A DNA stretch of 64,000 nt from Corynebacterium pilosum DSM 20521 = CIP 103422 (GCF_000373805.1 NZ_KB892468.1:101224-165223); one strand, 5' to 3'. Counted from the stretch's first letter, positions 29,265-39,309 are shown. A program made the numbers and translations. The notes: a model not told the origin generated them from the sequence alone.

Positions 29265-30605
29265 TTACAGCAGTGGCTCGATGTCGCGCTCGATGACCTT
29301 CTGAGTTTCCTCGCCCAGCTGGGTGAATGCCTCAGTGACGTCCTTGCCCTGCAGGGTGATCTCGTCGAGGACGCCGCCGATACGTGCGCCGCCGCCTGGG
29401 ACGAACACGCGAGCGTAGTCCTGTGGCTGGGTGTTTTCGTTCAGCTGCTCGATCGCGGTCTTCGCGTTCGGGTTCTCCTCCAGGTAAGCCACCTCGTCTG
29501 GGTGCTCAATAGCGTCCTCGCGCACTGGCATGTAGCCGGTTGCCTGGGAGAACTTAATGGTGTTCTCGGTGTTGGTGAGGAAGTCGATGAACTTCAGTGC
29601 GTTGACCTTGCGCTCCTCAGCGATTCCGGATGGGATTGCCACGCCAGCGCCGCCGGTTGGGCAGGATGGGCCAGGGCCAGGCAGGTAGGTGGTGATGAAT
29701 TCGATGGACGCGGTCTCCGTCAGGCCACCCAGGGAGCCGGTGGACTGCAGCAGTGCTGCGGAGTTGCCGTTGCCGAATGCGACGGTTGGGTCGGTCGAGA
29801 TCTCGATGTGGCCCAGCTCAACCTGCTCTTTCAGGAACTCGCCAGCCTCGATGGTCTCTGGTGCGGTGAAGGTTGGCTCCCACTCCTGGGAGTATGCGCC
29901 ACCGAATGCCCACACCATGCCCTGGAAGTACCAGTCCAGGTAGTTGGAGCCATCAGGAACAACCACGACTGGGTTGTCGCCGGTGATTTCCTTGAGCTGT
30001 GGCGCCCACTCTGCGAACTCTTCCCAGGTCTCTGGGCCACGGTCGGATGGCAGGCTAGCCTCAGCCAGCATCTCAGTGTTCCAGTACATCAGGCAGGTCG
30101 AGCGGCAGTATGGAACGCCGAAGTGCTTGCCGTCGTAGGCGTAGTCCTCCACCAGGGTGGTCACGAAGGAATCCTTGTCCACGCCGGCCTTGTCCCAGTA
30201 TTCGTCCAGGTTGGTGGTCTGGCCGTTGAGCGCGAAGTTGAACCAGGTCACGTCGGACGCAACAATGATGTCAGGCAGCTGGCCGCCAGACAGTGCGGCG
30301 TTGAACTTCTGGCCCAGCTCTTCGTAGTTGGAGCCACCGGTGACCAGTTCGACCTGGATGTCCGGGTTTGCAGCGTTCCACTCGTCGATAATCTCGCGCT
30401 CCATGTCCTGGGAGGAGCCTGGGTGGTTGGACCAGAACTGCAGTGGGCCACCGGAATCCTGGCCACCGCCACCATTACCGCCACCGCCGCCATTGCCGCC
30501 ACCGCCGCCGGTGCCTGCGCAGGCGGTCAGAGCGAGGGAGGAAGCGGTGACAGCACCAAGGCCGAGGGCTGCACGACGAGACAGGTTGATGTTCAACGGG
30601 TTCAT
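29265..30605 (-). CDS. ugpB: Glycerol-3-phosphate-binding lipoprotein UgpB
   Basis: 446 residues, family 1 extracellular solute-binding protein. The N-terminus has a twin-Arg (SRRAALG) and a lipobox LTAC, so it may leave by Tat and be lipidated. Next comes a pure Gly/Asn linker coded by an imperfect trinucleotide tract. The binding protein body (about 50-446) contains FWSNHPGSSQ and the PYCRSTCLMYWN region. It lies between ugpE and ugpC. Binding of glycerol 3-phosphate is inferred from operon and family. Confidence 0.86.
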   Translation of the reverse strand: MNPLNINLSRRAALGLGAVTASSLALTACAGTGGGGGNGGGGGNGGGGQDSGGPLQFWSNHPGSSQDMEREIIDEWNAANPDIQVELVTGGSNYEELGQKFNAALSGGQLPDIIVASDVTWFNFALNGQTTNLDEYWDKAGVDKDSFVTTLVEDYAYDGKHFGVPYCRSTCLMYWNTEMLAEASLPSDRGPETWEEFAEWAPQLKEITGDNPVVVVPDGSNYLDWYFQGMVWAFGGAYSQEWEPTFTAPETIEAGEFLKEQVELGHIEISTDPTVAFGNGNSAALLQSTGSLGGLTETASIEFITTYLPGPGPSCPTGGAGVAIPSGIAEERKVNALKFIDFLTNTENTIKFSQATGYMPVREDAIEHPDEVAYLEENPNAKTAIEQLNENTQPQDYARVFVPGGGARIGGVLDEITLQGKDVTEAFTQLGEETQKVIERDIEPLL

Positions 30606-30692
30606 GATGATCTCCTTTTAGATCAGGTCAAGAATTTAAGAGGGGGTTGAGTAGTGGGCCCGGGTCTCCCCGGTGTTTGGCGCGTGGGCGCC

Positions 30693-31622
30693 TTATCCCT
30701 TCACCGCACCGGCGGTCAGGCCCTTGATCATGTTCTTTTGCAGGATGAGGAAGACCACGAGCATTGGCAGCGTGGTAAGCACCGTGCCTGCCATCACTGG
30801 ACCCCAGTTGGTGAGGCCCTCTTGGTCTTGCAGTCGCGTCAGACCAACTGGCAGCGGCGCGGTGGCCGCGGTGTCAGTGATCAGGAATGGCCACAGGTAC
30901 TGGTTCCACTCGCCCACCACCGTGATGAGAATGAACGCAGAAAGCGTTGGCCAGGACATGGGCAGGACCACCTTGAACAGCGTGGTGAAGAAACCTGCAC
31001 CGTCCATTGCCGCGGCTTCCATGATTTCCTTCGGCAGGCTGAGGAAGTGGTTACGCATCAGGTACGTGCCGAAGGCCACGGCGGCCAGCGGCAGGATCAC
31101 ACCCATATAGGTATTGCGCAGGCCCATCTCAGCGATCAGCGCATAGTTGGAAATAATGGTGATCTGGTTCGGGACCATCAAGGTCGCAATCACTGCGAGG
31201 AAGAGCAGGTTGCGGCCCGGGAAACGCAGGAACGCGAAACCGTAGGCACTGAGTACACCCAGTGCCACCTCCACGATGGTCAGGATGGAGGTGATGATCA
31301 CCGAGTTACGCAGGTAGTCGAGGAAACCAGACACCTGGAGGACGCGGGTGTAGTTGGAGAATTCGATTGGGTTTGGCCACCACGTGATCGGGTCGGCATA
31401 GACATCTTCGTATGACTTCAGCGAGGTAATCACGATGAAGTACAGAGGTACGAGGATGACCAGAATAGTCAGGATCAAGGCGATGTAGCCGATGATCTTG
31501 CCTGCTGTCGACGAGTTATCAACGCCTACGCCCTTGCGGTGGCGCTGCTTTTCGGTGATCACGGGGTCGCCCTGGCCTTGGGAGCCAGGTACTGGTGGAA
31601 GAGAGCGTTCTGGAGCAGTCAT
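30693..31622 (-). CDS. ugpE: ABC transporter permease UgpE
   Basis: 309 residues with six predicted transmembrane segments after a cytoplasmic tail of about 40 residues. The EAA coupling loop EAAAMDGAGFFTTLFKVVLP is present and docks on the ATPase. MalG-type permease. ATG 31622 overlaps the ugpA stop by one base. An 87-bp gap, long for this operon, separates it from ugpB. Confidence 0.88.
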   Translation of the reverse strand: MTAPERSLPPVPGSQGQGDPVITEKQRHRKGVGVDNSSTAGKIIGYIALILTILVILVPLYFIVITSLKSYEDVYADPITWWPNPIEFSNYTRVLQVSGFLDYLRNSVIITSILTIVEVALGVLSAYGFAFLRFPGRNLLFLAVIATLMVPNQITIISNYALIAEMGLRNTYMGVILPLAAVAFGTYLMRNHFLSLPKEIMEAAAMDGAGFFTTLFKVVLPMSWPTLSAFILITVVGEWNQYLWPFLITDTAATAPLPVGLTRLQDQEGLTNWGPVMAGTVLTTLPMLVVFLILQKNMIKGLTAGAVKG

Positions 31623-32575
31623 TAGTCGTTCCCCTTCTCCTGTGCTCGGACCTGGATGGCGGTAATCACCAGAACCACCAGGAACATGATGGTCGCAACC
31701 GCGGCACCGTAGCCTGCACGACCATTAACGAAGGTCTCCTGGTACACCTGGTACACCATGGTGGAGGTGCCGTACTCGTACGGGCCGCCCTTGGTCATAG
31801 CGTTGATGATGTCGAAGACCTGGAAAGAGTTCAGCAGCACCGTGATGGAGAGGAAGAAAGTGGTGCCACGCAGCTGAGGCATCAGCACGCGGAAGAAACG
31901 GCGCGTCGCCGAAGTACCGTCGATTTCTGCGGCCTCGTCCAGGTCATCGCGACGGCCCTGCAGGGCGGCCAAGTAAATGACGAAGACGTAGCCGACGTTC
32001 TTCCAGATGTAGGTCACCGTGATCATGAACAGTGCCCAGTTGGAGTTCTGGTAGAAGTTTGGCACGTCGAGGCCAAGGAGGTTCAGGAAGTACTGGATCA
32101 GGCCGTAGCGTGGGTCGAACACAAACTGGAAGGCCACACCAATAGCCGCGCCCGAGATGACGTAGGGCGCGAACACGATTGCGCGCGCTGCCCCGCGACC
32201 GAAAAGCTTCTGGTCAAGCAGGAGCGCAAGCGCCAGGCCGATGACCATGGACCCAACCACAGCGAAGAAGGTGAACACGACGGTGTTAAACACCACTCGT
32301 GCCGTGTCATCGGAAGTGAACCACTCGATGTAGTTATCGAACCCAACGAATGTTTGGTTGTAGGAAGAAATATTCCAATGGTAAAAAGACAGCCTGATGT
32401 TATCGATCAGGGGACGGTAGGTAAAGATCAACAGCAGGACCAAGTTTGGCCCTACCAACAACGCAGCAAGAGCGACCTGACGCCAGTCAACTGAGGAGCG
32501 CTTCTTCGTGTGAGTCTGCGCGTATTCCTCGTTGACCCGTGGCGCCTCGGTCACGGCGGGAATCATACTGGACAT
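31622..32575 (-). CDS. ugpA: ABC transporter permease UgpA
   Basis: 317 residues from ATG 32575 (frame open to 32599). Six transmembrane segments of the MalF/UgpA type and the coupling loop EAAEIDGTSATRRFFRVLMP. First gene of the ugp operon; the AT-rich 116 bp upstream probably hold the promoter. In C. glutamicum the ugp genes are induced by phosphate starvation, but I could not identify a clear PhoR box here. Confidence 0.87.
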   Translation of the reverse strand: MSSMIPAVTEAPRVNEEYAQTHTKKRSSVDWRQVALAALLVGPNLVLLLIFTYRPLIDNIRLSFYHWNISSYNQTFVGFDNYIEWFTSDDTARVVFNTVVFTFFAVVGSMVIGLALALLLDQKLFGRGAARAIVFAPYVISGAAIGVAFQFVFDPRYGLIQYFLNLLGLDVPNFYQNSNWALFMITVTYIWKNVGYVFVIYLAALQGRRDDLDEAAEIDGTSATRRFFRVLMPQLRGTTFFLSITVLLNSFQVFDIINAMTKGGPYEYGTSTMVYQVYQETFVNGRAGYGAAVATIMFLVVLVITAIQVRAQEKGND

Positions 32576-32691
32576 GAATTGGAACCCTAAGGATCCCAAG
32601 TGTCCTAGCGGTTAAATTCCGGGGTGCGAAAAGGAAACATATGACGAATTAAATCGCGCATAAAGTTTACTTTCGCTACATAACGCACTAA

Positions 32692-33606
32692 CTAGATGGT
32701 CACCTGGCGGGATTTAATGTTGTCCAGCTGCTTACGCTCGTCGGCGTTAAGCTGCGCGTCGTTGTCATACTCGGTGGTGATCGCCTTATCCAGCGCCGCA
32801 AGAGCGTCGTCGTAGGAATCAGCATCCTTCTCAGGATCAAGGTCGAACACTGGCACCACCAAACCGTGCGTGCGGAAAGCACCGGCGAACTTGGAGCCCT
32901 CGCCGAGGTTCAATTCCTCGCGCGCCGCGATACGTGCCAACGCATTAAGCATCTGGTTTTCGTTGTCCTCGGTGCGGACCCAACGAATGTGCGCCTTGCC
33001 GCCACCGGGGTTAACCCACCAGATGGAACCGGGCAGATCCTTGGCCACCTGGCGCGAAGGGATGATTGCCTCATTAGCGCGCTGCAGCGCCTGCTGAATC
33101 TCTAGTGGTACACCGCTGGCGTTGCTGAACCACCAGTTGAAATCGTCGTGCTCGGTGATGTCCAGCGTGGCGTCGGCAGCGATCAGGTCGGTGATCGCAG
33201 GCTGGCTGCCGTCTGCAACGGCAGACTCCAAAGAGTCGCCGCTGGCTGCTTCCAGCACCCAGTTCAGCGCATAGGCCAAGTCGCGGCCCGGGTTGTGGGA
33301 ACGCTTCTGGGCCTGCAGGGCGACGAGGCGCTCGCCACCTTCTTCGTCGCTACGCACCATTGCGGCCCCAGCGCCAGGCAGGACGGTCGCGATCGTGACC
33401 GGGGTGCCCTTCACCTCAAGCTTCGCCTCCGCGGAAGGAACGAATTCCTGCAGGGCAACCAGGTCTGCCTCGGCAGCTAGTCCCTTATAAGGGCGTGGGT
33501 CTTTCTGCAGGGCTTCGCGCTCAGCGGCGCGTGCGGCCAGCTTTGCCTGACGGCGGCTCATGCCCTCAGGCAGCTGGTCCTTCTTCTTACGATTCTTTTT
33601 CGCCAT
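32692..33606 (-). CDS. DUF5926 family protein
   Basis: 304 residues. It starts with a very basic MAKKNRKKKDQLPEG segment and the motif MSRRQAKLAARAAEREALQ (quoted in part), then a globular alpha/beta region rich in acidic residues. Family widespread in actinobacteria, function unknown; the basic N-terminus suggests nucleic-acid or ribosome contact (inference). It lies between glpQ and ugpA, both on the same strand, with 34-bp and 116-bp gaps. Confidence 0.7.
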   Translation of the reverse strand: MAKKNRKKKDQLPEGMSRRQAKLAARAAEREALQKDPRPYKGLAAEADLVALQEFVPSAEAKLEVKGTPVTIATVLPGAGAAMVRSDEEGGERLVALQAQKRSHNPGRDLAYALNWVLEAASGDSLESAVADGSQPAITDLIAADATLDITEHDDFNWWFSNASGVPLEIQQALQRANEAIIPSRQVAKDLPGSIWWVNPGGGKAHIRWVRTEDNENQMLNALARIAAREELNLGEGSKFAGAFRTHGLVVPVFDLDPEKDADSYDDALAALDKAITTEYDNDAQLNADERKQLDNIKSRQVTI

Positions 33607-33640
33607 GCGCCCTAATCTACAGCACGCATTGGCAGCGCTC

Positions 33641-34354
33641 CTAGCGCAACGTCTCCAGGGCCAACTCCGGAAGGTTCGTGGCTAGAACATCCACGCCCGC
33701 ATCGCGGCACCACACCATGTCTTCCGGCTCGTCGACCGTCCAAATATAGGTGGGCAACCCGCCCAGTCCCACCACGTCCTGCTCGCTCTTCGCCTGGGCA
33801 ACAGACGGCCCCACGCCAACCGGGGCGCAGAACAATCGGCGGGTGGACCTGAAAATACGGTCGCGCGGATCAATCAAGTAATAACTGTCCAGCGCGGGCA
33901 GCAGCGCAGTGAACCGGCGGATCGCGGCGCGCGCGAAAGAAATCAGAGACACGCGCGGGTCCTCGTGCAACCCCGCATAGCGCAGACGCAGCGCCACCTG
34001 CTCCTCAATCTCACTGCCGAAACGGGTCGGGTGCTTCGTCTCTAGGTACAGCTCCTTGTCGGGATAGTCCTGAAGGAGTTCGAGGAGCTCGTCGAGAAGC
34101 ATGATCTGCTGCGGATCTTCCGGCGTACCGATGTTCACCTTGCGCAACTCCGCGAAATCCATCTTTGCCACCAGCCCAGTGCCGTCGGAGGTGCGGTCGA
34201 TCGTCTTATCGTGCTGGACGACGACCTTGCCGTCACGCGTCAGGCGCACGTCACACTCGATGCCGTCGATCGGTAGCTTCAGCGCCTCCTCAAAAGCGCG
34301 GAAGGACAGCTCCGGATACTTTCCCGAATAGCCACGGTGAGCAACGATTTTCAT
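33641..34354 (-). CDS. glpQ: Glycerophosphodiester phosphodiesterase
   Basis: 237 residues from ATG 34354, whose A overlaps the last base of the pyk2 stop (TAATG), showing coupling. GDPD motif AHRGYSGKYPELS at the start, then IECDVRLTRDG and VVQHD with the metal-binding Glu, Asp and His. Cytoplasmic, no signal. Hydrolyses glycerophosphodiesters to glycerol 3-phosphate and alcohol, a good functional partner of the Ugp importer encoded downstream. Confidence 0.88.
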   Translation of the reverse strand: MKIVAHRGYSGKYPELSFRAFEEALKLPIDGIECDVRLTRDGKVVVQHDKTIDRTSDGTGLVAKMDFAELRKVNIGTPEDPQQIMLLDELLELLQDYPDKELYLETKHPTRFGSEIEEQVALRLRYAGLHEDPRVSLISFARAAIRRFTALLPALDSYYLIDPRDRIFRSTRRLFCAPVGVGPSVAQAKSEQDVVGLGGLPTYIWTVDEPEDMVWCRDAGVDVLATNLPELALETLR

Positions 34355-36228
34355 TAAAGTGCATTCTCCCAACTAGAAATACGGCGCAGCAACTGGCGGT
34401 TCTTGCGCTGCGAATGGCCCAGCTTGTGCGAAGCGCGCTCCAGAATCCGGATCGCCTCCGTAATATGCGGCCCCTTGTTCAGCATGACGCACTCAGAGCG
34501 CAGGGCGTACATCACGTCGGTCATCTCGGCGCGCGACGGCAACCCGTCCTTCGCCAGGTTCTCCAAGATCTGGGTGGCCATGATCACCGGCACGTGTGCC
34601 GCCTCCGCCAGAGAGGCAATCAGGCGCGGGACCTCCACCATACGCTCAAAACCCAACTCCACGGCCAGATCGCCGCGCGCGATCATGATGCCCAGGTTCG
34701 GGTGACGCATCCCTTCCAGCAGCACGCTGGCCAGCTGCTCATAGGCGGGAATGGTCTCAATCTTCAGCACAATGCCCAGGTTGCGGATCCGCTCAGCCAG
34801 CGCCTCGTCGTTCGCCTCTTCCGCTTCCACAGCGAAACCTTCCAGGATATCCAGCGCGTTCTGCACATCCTCCGGCGTGCGAATGAAAGACACCGCAGCG
34901 ATCTCCGCGTTGTGCGCCACAAACTTAAACGCCGCAATGTCTTCCTCGGTCAGGCTCGGCAGCGGAATATCCGTGTCCGGGAGGTTGATCCCCTTGTAGG
35001 CGCGCAGGTTTGTGCCATTTTCCTTGGCCCTCGTGATGCGCAGTACAGCCTCGGTGTGCGCATCGTGCGTTCGCTTGCCGACGACCTCTGCCGCAATTGC
35101 ACCGTCATCAAAGAGGACTTCGTGGCCCACATCAAGAGCCTCCACGACCTCAGGCGCGGTACAGCCAATGGTGGTGGGCTCCCCTTCCCGCACAACCGCG
35201 GGTTCCTGCGACGTGGTCAGCACCAAGGTATCGCCTGGGTAAAGGCGGATCTTCTGCTCCACGGGCGGTACGCCCCACACGCGGGTGCGCTCCCAGTTGT
35301 GCTGCATCAATGTATTGGCGGCGATATAAGCGTTCTTGTTGCCACGCGCGATGACCAGGCCGTCCTCGCGGATCTCGCGCACGGTGAAGCGGCGCTTGGA
35401 GTTGCGCGAATCCCGGAACGTGATCACGGAGCCGATTTCTAGGTCACTCAACCATCCGGGCTCTACCTGCAGGCTCACACCGGGGCGGCCCTCCACCTCT
35501 GGTGCGGGCGGGATCGGGGAGCCGTGCGCGGAGAGGAAAATGTGGGCCGGGGTGGCCACCTGGCCAGCGTCATCGCGCGTCACGCGTGCCCGGATCACAG
35601 CAGGCCCCGGCTCGATGTCGCCGGTGCGCACCTTCGGGCCGGCCAGGTCCATGGAGACGCGGATCTCTCGCCCGACGGCCTCCGCTGCTGCGTGGACATT
35701 GTCGATCATCTTGCGCCACGCTTCAGCATCGTCATGCGCACAGTTGATGCGGGCGAGCTCCATGCCGGCCTCGGCGAATTCGCGCACCATGTCTGGATCA
35801 TCGGCCGCCTCCGCAGGCAGAGTGACCATGATGCGGGAGTGCGTGCTCTCATTGGTGGGGCCAAACAGTCTTTCGGCGTGTTCCTCAAGGATGTCGTCAG
35901 CACGCGCAAAAGCGTCAGCCATCGCCTCAGCGGGATAGGTCAGTTCGTTGCCGGAGTATGCGTCTAAGACGTTGTGCGCGGCGTAGAGGCGCGCCATCAC
36001 GGCAGGCTCCGTCGTCGTTAAGCGTGTTGCACCTAAAGACGACAGTTCTGCCTGCAGCTTTCGCACGTCGTGGCCGCGCAGCTTGGTGTAGTGCACCAAG
36101 TTCGTCGCACCGTGCTTGTGGGTCTCAGCAACGCGGGCGATGGCCCCCTGTTGTTCCTCGGCTTCATGGTGCAGATCTTCGATCACGTGATCAAGCTGCG
36201 GGATCAGTTCATTGACGAAATTTTGCAT
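34354..36228 (-). CDS. pyk2: Divergent pyruvate kinase (Pyk2 type)
   Basis: 624 residues against about 470 for ordinary pyruvate kinase. An N-terminal helical extension of about 130 residues precedes HSRIMVTLP, the equivalent of the canonical T-K-I-V-A-T-L start. RINCAHDD, DLAGPKVRTGD, AYKGINLP, LKIET, IARGDLAVELG and VIMATQILENL cover the active-site motifs, so catalysis is possible, although the C-terminal allosteric domain is missing. ATG 36228 has AAAGGAG 9 nt upstream; the frame extends to 36279 without such a site. Position next to ldhA equals pyk2 of C. glutamicum. Confidence 0.8.
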   Translation of the reverse strand: MQNFVNELIPQLDHVIEDLHHEAEEQQGAIARVAETHKHGATNLVHYTKLRGHDVRKLQAELSSLGATRLTTTEPAVMARLYAAHNVLDAYSGNELTYPAEAMADAFARADDILEEHAERLFGPTNESTHSRIMVTLPAEAADDPDMVREFAEAGMELARINCAHDDAEAWRKMIDNVHAAAEAVGREIRVSMDLAGPKVRTGDIEPGPAVIRARVTRDDAGQVATPAHIFLSAHGSPIPPAPEVEGRPGVSLQVEPGWLSDLEIGSVITFRDSRNSKRRFTVREIREDGLVIARGNKNAYIAANTLMQHNWERTRVWGVPPVEQKIRLYPGDTLVLTTSQEPAVVREGEPTTIGCTAPEVVEALDVGHEVLFDDGAIAAEVVGKRTHDAHTEAVLRITRAKENGTNLRAYKGINLPDTDIPLPSLTEEDIAAFKFVAHNAEIAAVSFIRTPEDVQNALDILEGFAVEAEEANDEALAERIRNLGIVLKIETIPAYEQLASVLLEGMRHPNLGIMIARGDLAVELGFERMVEVPRLIASLAEAAHVPVIMATQILENLAKDGLPSRAEMTDVMYALRSECVMLNKGPHITEAIRILERASHKLGHSQRKNRQLLRRISSWENAL

Positions 36229-36281
36229 GAAGGTGGCGCTCCTTTGAGAAGAAAGATCACCACCTATTGTGCACTGCAAAC

Positions 36282-36310
36282 GGCAACCTCGCAGGGTATG
36301 CGAGGTTGCC
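36282..36310 (-). terminator. Perfect 12-bp stem after ldhA
   Basis: GGCAACCTCGCA and TGCGAGGTTGCC pair perfectly with a 5-nt loop, 9 bp after the ldhA stop. The following minus-strand bases (GTTTGC) are only weakly T-rich, so some read-through into pyk2 is possible. Confidence 0.7.
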
Positions 36311-36318
36311 CGAGGAGA

Positions 36319-37263
36319 TTAGAAGTTGGCGTCCTTGATCTCACGCAGAGTGTCCACCGAGTGCTTGAACAGCTCGCGCTCGTGATCGTTCAGGTCCAGC
36401 TCCACCACGCGGCGTACACCATTGCCGTCGATGATGGCGGTGGTGCCGATGTAAATGTCCTCTTCGCCATATTCGCCATCCAGCATCACGGAGACTGGCA
36501 GGGCCACACCCTGGTTCTGCACGATGGCGCGGGTGATGCGCGCAAGCCCCATGCCGATGCCGTAGGAGGTGGACCCCTTCGCATCGATAATGGTGTAGGC
36601 AGCGTCGCGGGTTTCCTCGAAAATCTTCTCAATCTTCTCCGCGTAGCCGGGCTCTTCCTCCACCTGGCGACGCAGCTGGATACCGCCGACGGTCGCCGTG
36701 GAGACCACGGGGAGCTCGGTGTCGCCGTGCTCACCAATGATGTAGGCGTGCACCGACATCGGGGAGACATCCTTCATCTCACCCAGCATGAAGCGGTAGC
36801 GGGCGGAGTCCAAGATGGTGCCCGAACCGATCACGCGGTCCGAAGGGAAACCGGAGTACTTCCACACGCCATAGGTGAGGATGTCCACCGGGTTGGAGGC
36901 CACCAAGAAGATGCCTTCGAAATCATTGGCCAGCACCTCATCCACGATGCTCTCCATGATTTTCAGGTTGCCCTCGACCAGCTCAAGGCGGGTCTCGCCT
37001 GGGCGCTGGCCGCGGCCGGCACAGATGACCACCAGGGATGCATCTGCGCAGTCTGCGTAGGTGCCGGCGGTGACTTTGGTTGCGGATGGGGCCCAGACCA
37101 CGCCGTGGTTGAGGTCCATCACGTTGCCTTCGGTTTTCTTCTCATCGATGTCGATGATGGCCAAGTGGTCCACGGTGCCCTGGTTTACCAGTGCATATGC
37201 GTAAGCGACGCCCACGTCGCCTGCGCCGATCAAAACTACCTTGTTGCCAACAATCTGCTTCAT
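36319..37263 (-). CDS. ldhA: L-lactate dehydrogenase
   Basis: 314 residues. NAD-binding GAGDVG near residues 14-19, catalytic [13 protein letters not shown] (His about 178), and the usual substrate-loop Arg in GQRPGETR. Reduces pyruvate to L-lactate. The 183-bp gap to the divergent hydrolase gene carries its promoter and a small palindrome TGTTCGGACA; control by a SugR/LldR-like repressor is known in C. glutamicum but not shown here. Confidence 0.95.
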   Translation of the reverse strand: MKQIVGNKVVLIGAGDVGVAYAYALVNQGTVDHLAIIDIDEKKTEGNVMDLNHGVVWAPSATKVTAGTYADCADASLVVICAGRGQRPGETRLELVEGNLKIMESIVDEVLANDFEGIFLVASNPVDILTYGVWKYSGFPSDRVIGSGTILDSARYRFMLGEMKDVSPMSVHAYIIGEHGDTELPVVSTATVGGIQLRRQVEEEPGYAEKIEKIFEETRDAAYTIIDAKGSTSYGIGMGLARITRAIVQNQGVALPVSVMLDGEYGEEDIYIGTTAIIDGNGVRRVVELDLNDHERELFKHSVDTLREIKDANF

Positions 37264-37446
37264 ATGAGGTTCGACTTTCTCCGACCAATGGCCGGATTGA
37301 TCCGATTAATGCCTTACACCTTCCATTATGGACCAATTCTCATTCTCGGGCAGCGCGAAAGAATGTCTGTTCGGACACACTTGGACAAAACCGGACTTTT
37401 GATTGTGTGTTTATGCGCGAAGCGCTCCACAGAAAGTTCTGCCACA

Positions 37447-39309
37447 ATGGCTACCATGAGCATGACCTCGCGGGTGGCAACACGCATCGCACTAGGCGCG
37501 GTGAAAGCCGCACAATTCGGCCTGGAAATCTATATCGATCTCACCCCGGGGTTCCGCATGCGAGGCACCCGCCGCCTCCCCGAGAACATGGGCTCCGGCC
37601 TGCTGGGAGCAGAGGCCGCCACATGGTGGGCCCTCTCCCCTTCCCTCTTACCGCGCAAGTGGTGGGTCACCGCCGCCAACGTGGCCATCAGCCAGGGCTT
37701 CGGCCATGCGGTGGCCACCGGGTTCCGCTTCCTCTCACGCCGCGTGCGCCGCCGCATCGGGCGTGGCCCCACGCTGAAATCCTTGAGAAATATCAACGCC
37801 GTCCTACACGTCGGCATGGGCGTGACCACGGCGATCGTCGCCCTGCGCGCCCCGCAACGCCACCGCACGCAAGTCCGCCTCGCCCGTTCGACCCAACCAC
37901 TCACGGTACGCAGCTCCATCGCCGGGATCGTCGTCGGCACGATCGGCTACGGAGTACTCCTGCTCGTCGGCGAGACCATTCAAAATTCCATCGACCGCAC
38001 CGACCACCAGCTCCGCCGTTTCCTGCCCCCGGTGGTCAGCTGGCCAATGGCGCTCATTGCTGTGACGCTCGCCAGCTACTACATGGTGGACAAACTGTTC
38101 CTGCGCCGCTGGCTCTCGCGAGCATATAAACGCGCCCAAGAACTCAATCTGCAGGTCATGCCCGGCTCTTCCCGCCCATCGGAGGGGGAACGCTCCGGTT
38201 CCCGCTCCTCTCTAGAACGCTGGTCCAACCTGGGCCGACAGGGCCGCGCTGCTGTCTCCGGGGGTCCACGCGCCCGCGATATCACCTTGGTCATGGGCGG
38301 CCAGGCCCAAGAACCAATCCGCATCTACATCGGGCTCGGCGACGGCCGCAGCCCCGAACAGCAAATCGAGCTTCTGCTCGCCGAAATGGACCGGACCGGC
38401 GCTTTCGAACGCTCCGCGATCGTGATGATGACCTCCGCCGGCACCGGCTGGCTCAACGACTTCGTCACCAGCCCTTTCGAATTTCTCCACCGTGGCGACT
38501 GCGCCGTCGTCTCCATGCAGTATTCCTTCATGCCATCGGCCGTCTCCTATATCGCGGATAGAACCACGCCGGTATCGTCGTCACGCGTGCTCATTTCGGC
38601 ACTCAGGGAGCGCCTGTCGCTTATCGACGAGGCCCAGCGCCCAACCTTCTACGTCGCCGGTGAGTCCTTGGGAGCCTATGGCATCGCGGATTCCTTCGCC
38701 GACGACGTGGAGCTGCTCAGCGCTGTCGACGGTGCCATATTCACCGGCGCCCCCGGCTTTACCCAGATGCACGCGGAGCTGACGAGACGGCGCGACCCCG
38801 AGTCGATCGAGCGGCTTCCCGTCATCGATGGCGGAAAGCACATCCGTTTCACCGCCACCCCGAGCCACCTCGAGCACGACTTCGCTGGCCACGACTACGC
38901 GAATCAGTGGGAGTTCCCGCGCGTGGTGTTTGCCCAGCACGCCTCCGACCCAGTGGTGTGGTGGGACTGGGAACTGCTGTGGCGCCAGCCGGATTGGCTG
39001 CGTGAGCCCGGTTCGCGTGGTGTGCCCGCCCCGGATGCCCAGGAGCTCGACGTGTTCGAGGGGTTGCGCTGGGTGCCCTTCATCACCGGGTGGCAGGTGG
39101 GTCTTGACCAGGTGAATTCGCTGCATTTCCAGCCCGGGCACGGGCATGTGTATCGCGACGAGGTGATCGCGTACTGGTGCGCGGTCCTCGACGTGGAGAT
39201 CAGCGCTACCCAGTTCCGCCGGATGGGGCGCTGGATCCGCCGCGACATGCACCGCGTGCGCAATGAGACAGTACCTATCCCAGAGATGCTCCGTCGTAAG
39301 AAAGCGTAG
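37447..39309 (+). CDS. Membrane alpha/beta-hydrolase (Abhydrolase_9 family)
   Basis: 620 residues. The N-terminal 230 residues have about four to five hydrophobic segments (Abhydrolase_9_N-like); the C-terminal domain has the nucleophile elbow VAGESLGAYG (about residue 405) and a late H in QPGHGHVYRDE. Rv1069c-like proteins of mycolata; substrate unknown, an envelope lipid is possible. The same frame remains open for another 1.4 kb upstream only because it mirrors ldhA and pyk2; ATG 37447 is the first sensible start. The 3' end overlaps phoD by 35 bp, convergent. Confidence 0.78.
   Translation: MATMSMTSRVATRIALGAVKAAQFGLEIYIDLTPGFRMRGTRRLPENMGSGLLGAEAATWWALSPSLLPRKWWVTAANVAISQGFGHAVATGFRFLSRRVRRRIGRGPTLKSLRNINAVLHVGMGVTTAIVALRAPQRHRTQVRLARSTQPLTVRSSIAGIVVGTIGYGVLLLVGETIQNSIDRTDHQLRRFLPPVVSWPMALIAVTLASYYMVDKLFLRRWLSRAYKRAQELNLQVMPGSSRPSEGERSGSRSSLERWSNLGRQGRAAVSGGPRARDITLVMGGQAQEPIRIYIGLGDGRSPEQQIELLLAEMDRTGAFERSAIVMMTSAGTGWLNDFVTSPFEFLHRGDCAVVSMQYSFMPSAVSYIADRTTPVSSSRVLISALRERLSLIDEAQRPTFYVAGESLGAYGIADSFADDVELLSAVDGAIFTGAPGFTQMHAELTRRRDPESIERLPVIDGGKHIRFTATPSHLEHDFAGHDYANQWEFPRVVFAQHASDPVVWWDWELLWRQPDWLREPGSRGVPAPDAQELDVFEGLRWVPFITGWQVGLDQVNSLHFQPGHGHVYRDEVIAYWCAVLDVEISATQFRRMGRWIRRDMHRVRNETVPIPEMLRRKKA

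Noticed and set aside
30440..30520. Trinucleotide tract in ugpB considered as a phase-variable repeat
   Set aside because: All units are multiples of three and encode a Gly/Asn linker behind the lipobox, so slippage would alter linker length only; the gene is intact.
37290..37420. TGTTCGGACA and nearby motifs upstream of ldhA as a definite SugR or LldR operator
   Set aside because: Match to either published consensus is too short to assign; kept only as a remark in the ldhA entry.
36070..37446. The hydrolase reading frame stays open 1.4 kb upstream, suggesting a 1079-aa protein
   Set aside because: This part is the antisense of ldhA and pyk2, both clear genes with good ribosome sites; the translated sequence shows no domain and the real start is about 37447.
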